From Lentisphaeria bacterium UBA4640 (lineage in GTDB: Bacteria > Verrucomicrobiota > Lentisphaeria > Victivallales > UBA1829): a DNA stretch of 54,621 nt. The notes under the pieces are model-generated. The model ran no database searches and was not told where the DNA came from. It was given only the letters and a program-made list of their open reading frames with translations. Numbering within the stretch: the first letter of the stretch is position 1; each line of letters begins with the position of its first letter. A program made the position numbers and the translations under genes. Below are positions 54,270-54,621 of this stretch, in pieces. The stretch is taken from assembly GCA_002405835.1 (NCBI GenBank), contig DHMO01000069.1, positions 1 to 54,621 on the forward strand, written 5' to 3'.

Positions 54270-54621
54270 TTAATTTTTGTCGGAAACTTCGTGCACATCC
54301 ACGATTTTCCCGTGAAAACTGTTGATGATGTTCTGGACGAGCGGGACATCCTTGACCTCCTGGATCAGCTCATCCACGCTCTTGCGCTTTCCGAGCAGCT
54401 CGTCGATATTGAGATCTGTGTGCATCGGCTCAGGCGCGGCCCCGTCGTCTTCATCGAAATCATCCGTTGGCACATCCTGCAGGAAGGAGGTGGGGGCGGA
54501 CATGACTCTCCGCTGTTCCGCACGGGGCGGCAGCGGCGGCAGCTGGCTGGAAAACGACTGTTCCGGCATCGGCTCCGGTCCGGCGTCATAAACCGGATCG
54601 GGCATCTGTTCCGGCGTGGGG
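54270..54621 (-). CDS. dnaX: C-terminal end of probable DNA polymerase III subunit tau (dnaX), partial
   Basis: The frame is open from the right edge of the window to the stop at 54270, covering about 116 residues. The first part is proline- and acid-rich and disordered, as in tau linkers. The end, KSVDELIQEVKDVPLVQNII and then HGKIVDVHE, resembles the C-terminal tail common to bacterial tau subunits, where a short PLV-x4-F-x-G-x-IVDV motif ends the protein. The ATPase domain is outside the window, so the call rests on this tail. A different protein with the same tail is possible. An ATG at 54605 is internal, not a start. Confidence 0.6.
   Translation of the reverse strand, partial: PTPEQMPDPVYDAGPEPMPEQSFSSQLPPLPPRAEQRRVMSAPTSFLQDVPTDDFDEDDGAAPEPMHTDLNIDELLGKRKSVDELIQEVKDVPLVQNIINSFHGKIVDVHEVSDKN

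Overview
The window looks like chromosome from a Gram-negative, carbohydrate-degrading bacterium of the PVC group, most likely a gut-type Lentisphaerota (Victivallis-like). The evidence is moderately high GC, many secreted multidomain glycosidases, numerous AraC regulators wired to single enzyme genes, and repeated pseudopilin-like proteins with the FTLIELLVVIAIIAILAG type N-terminus and a C-terminal H-X9-DG box. This taxonomic call is inference from gene content, not from a marker gene.

Layout. 1-153: the C-terminal end of a GH78-like rhamnosidase. 297-7575 (minus): a tight five-gene operon running sugar aminotransferase (DegT), MsbA-type ABC exporter, threonine synthase, iron-type alcohol dehydrogenase, phosphomannomutase/phosphoglucomutase. 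7685-9573 (minus): a secreted protein and a lipoprotein of unknown function. 9719-9795: a CAU-anticodon tRNA followed at once by a small lipoprotein gene.

10209-44350 is the core of the window: five consecutive carbohydrate-utilisation cassettes. Each has one dedicated regulator (four AraC, one GntR/LacI hybrid), exactly one pseudopilin-like gene, and one to three glycosidases, esterases or carbohydrate-binding proteins. Cassette 1: AraC(-) / ADP-ribosylglycohydrolase-fold protein, pseudopilin, binding-module protein, 1453-residue secreted protein. Cassette 2: AraC, pseudopilin, GH-A clan glycosidase. Cassette 3: AraC (paralogue of the one in cassette 2), pseudopilin, GH51-like, GH63-like. 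Cassette 4: AraC(-) / GH32-like propeller, pseudopilin, GH39/GH5-like with binding modules, binding-module protein. Cassette 5: GntR-LacI hybrid, pseudopilin, GH5, CE7 acetyl esterase, GH78-like. In four of the five, a cytoplasmic enzyme (ADP-ribosylglycohydrolase fold, GH63-like, GH32-like, GH78-like) is paired with exported ones, suggesting external attack on a decorated plant or host glycan followed by internal processing. No Sus-type receptors or secretion ATPase are present in the window.

44672-45226: a rubredoxin-first (reverse) rubrerythrin with its own AT-rich promoter region. 45363-50847 (minus): an AT-richer surface-glycan operon (GT11 fucosyltransferase, GT-C membrane transferase, two GT2 enzymes, Wzx-like flippase) that looks acquired. 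51002-54257 (minus): MFS transporter and AraC regulator, preceded by a polysaccharide deacetylase. 54270-54621: the C-terminal end of a probable dnaX.

The most interesting pattern is the five-fold regulator/pseudopilin/glycosidase arrangement. The pseudopilin genes share a 66-bp DNA block with conserved rare codons, and three cassettes share a TTGCC(A/G)-N17-TATAAT promoter. I saw no CRISPR array, rRNA, insertion sequence or attachment site.
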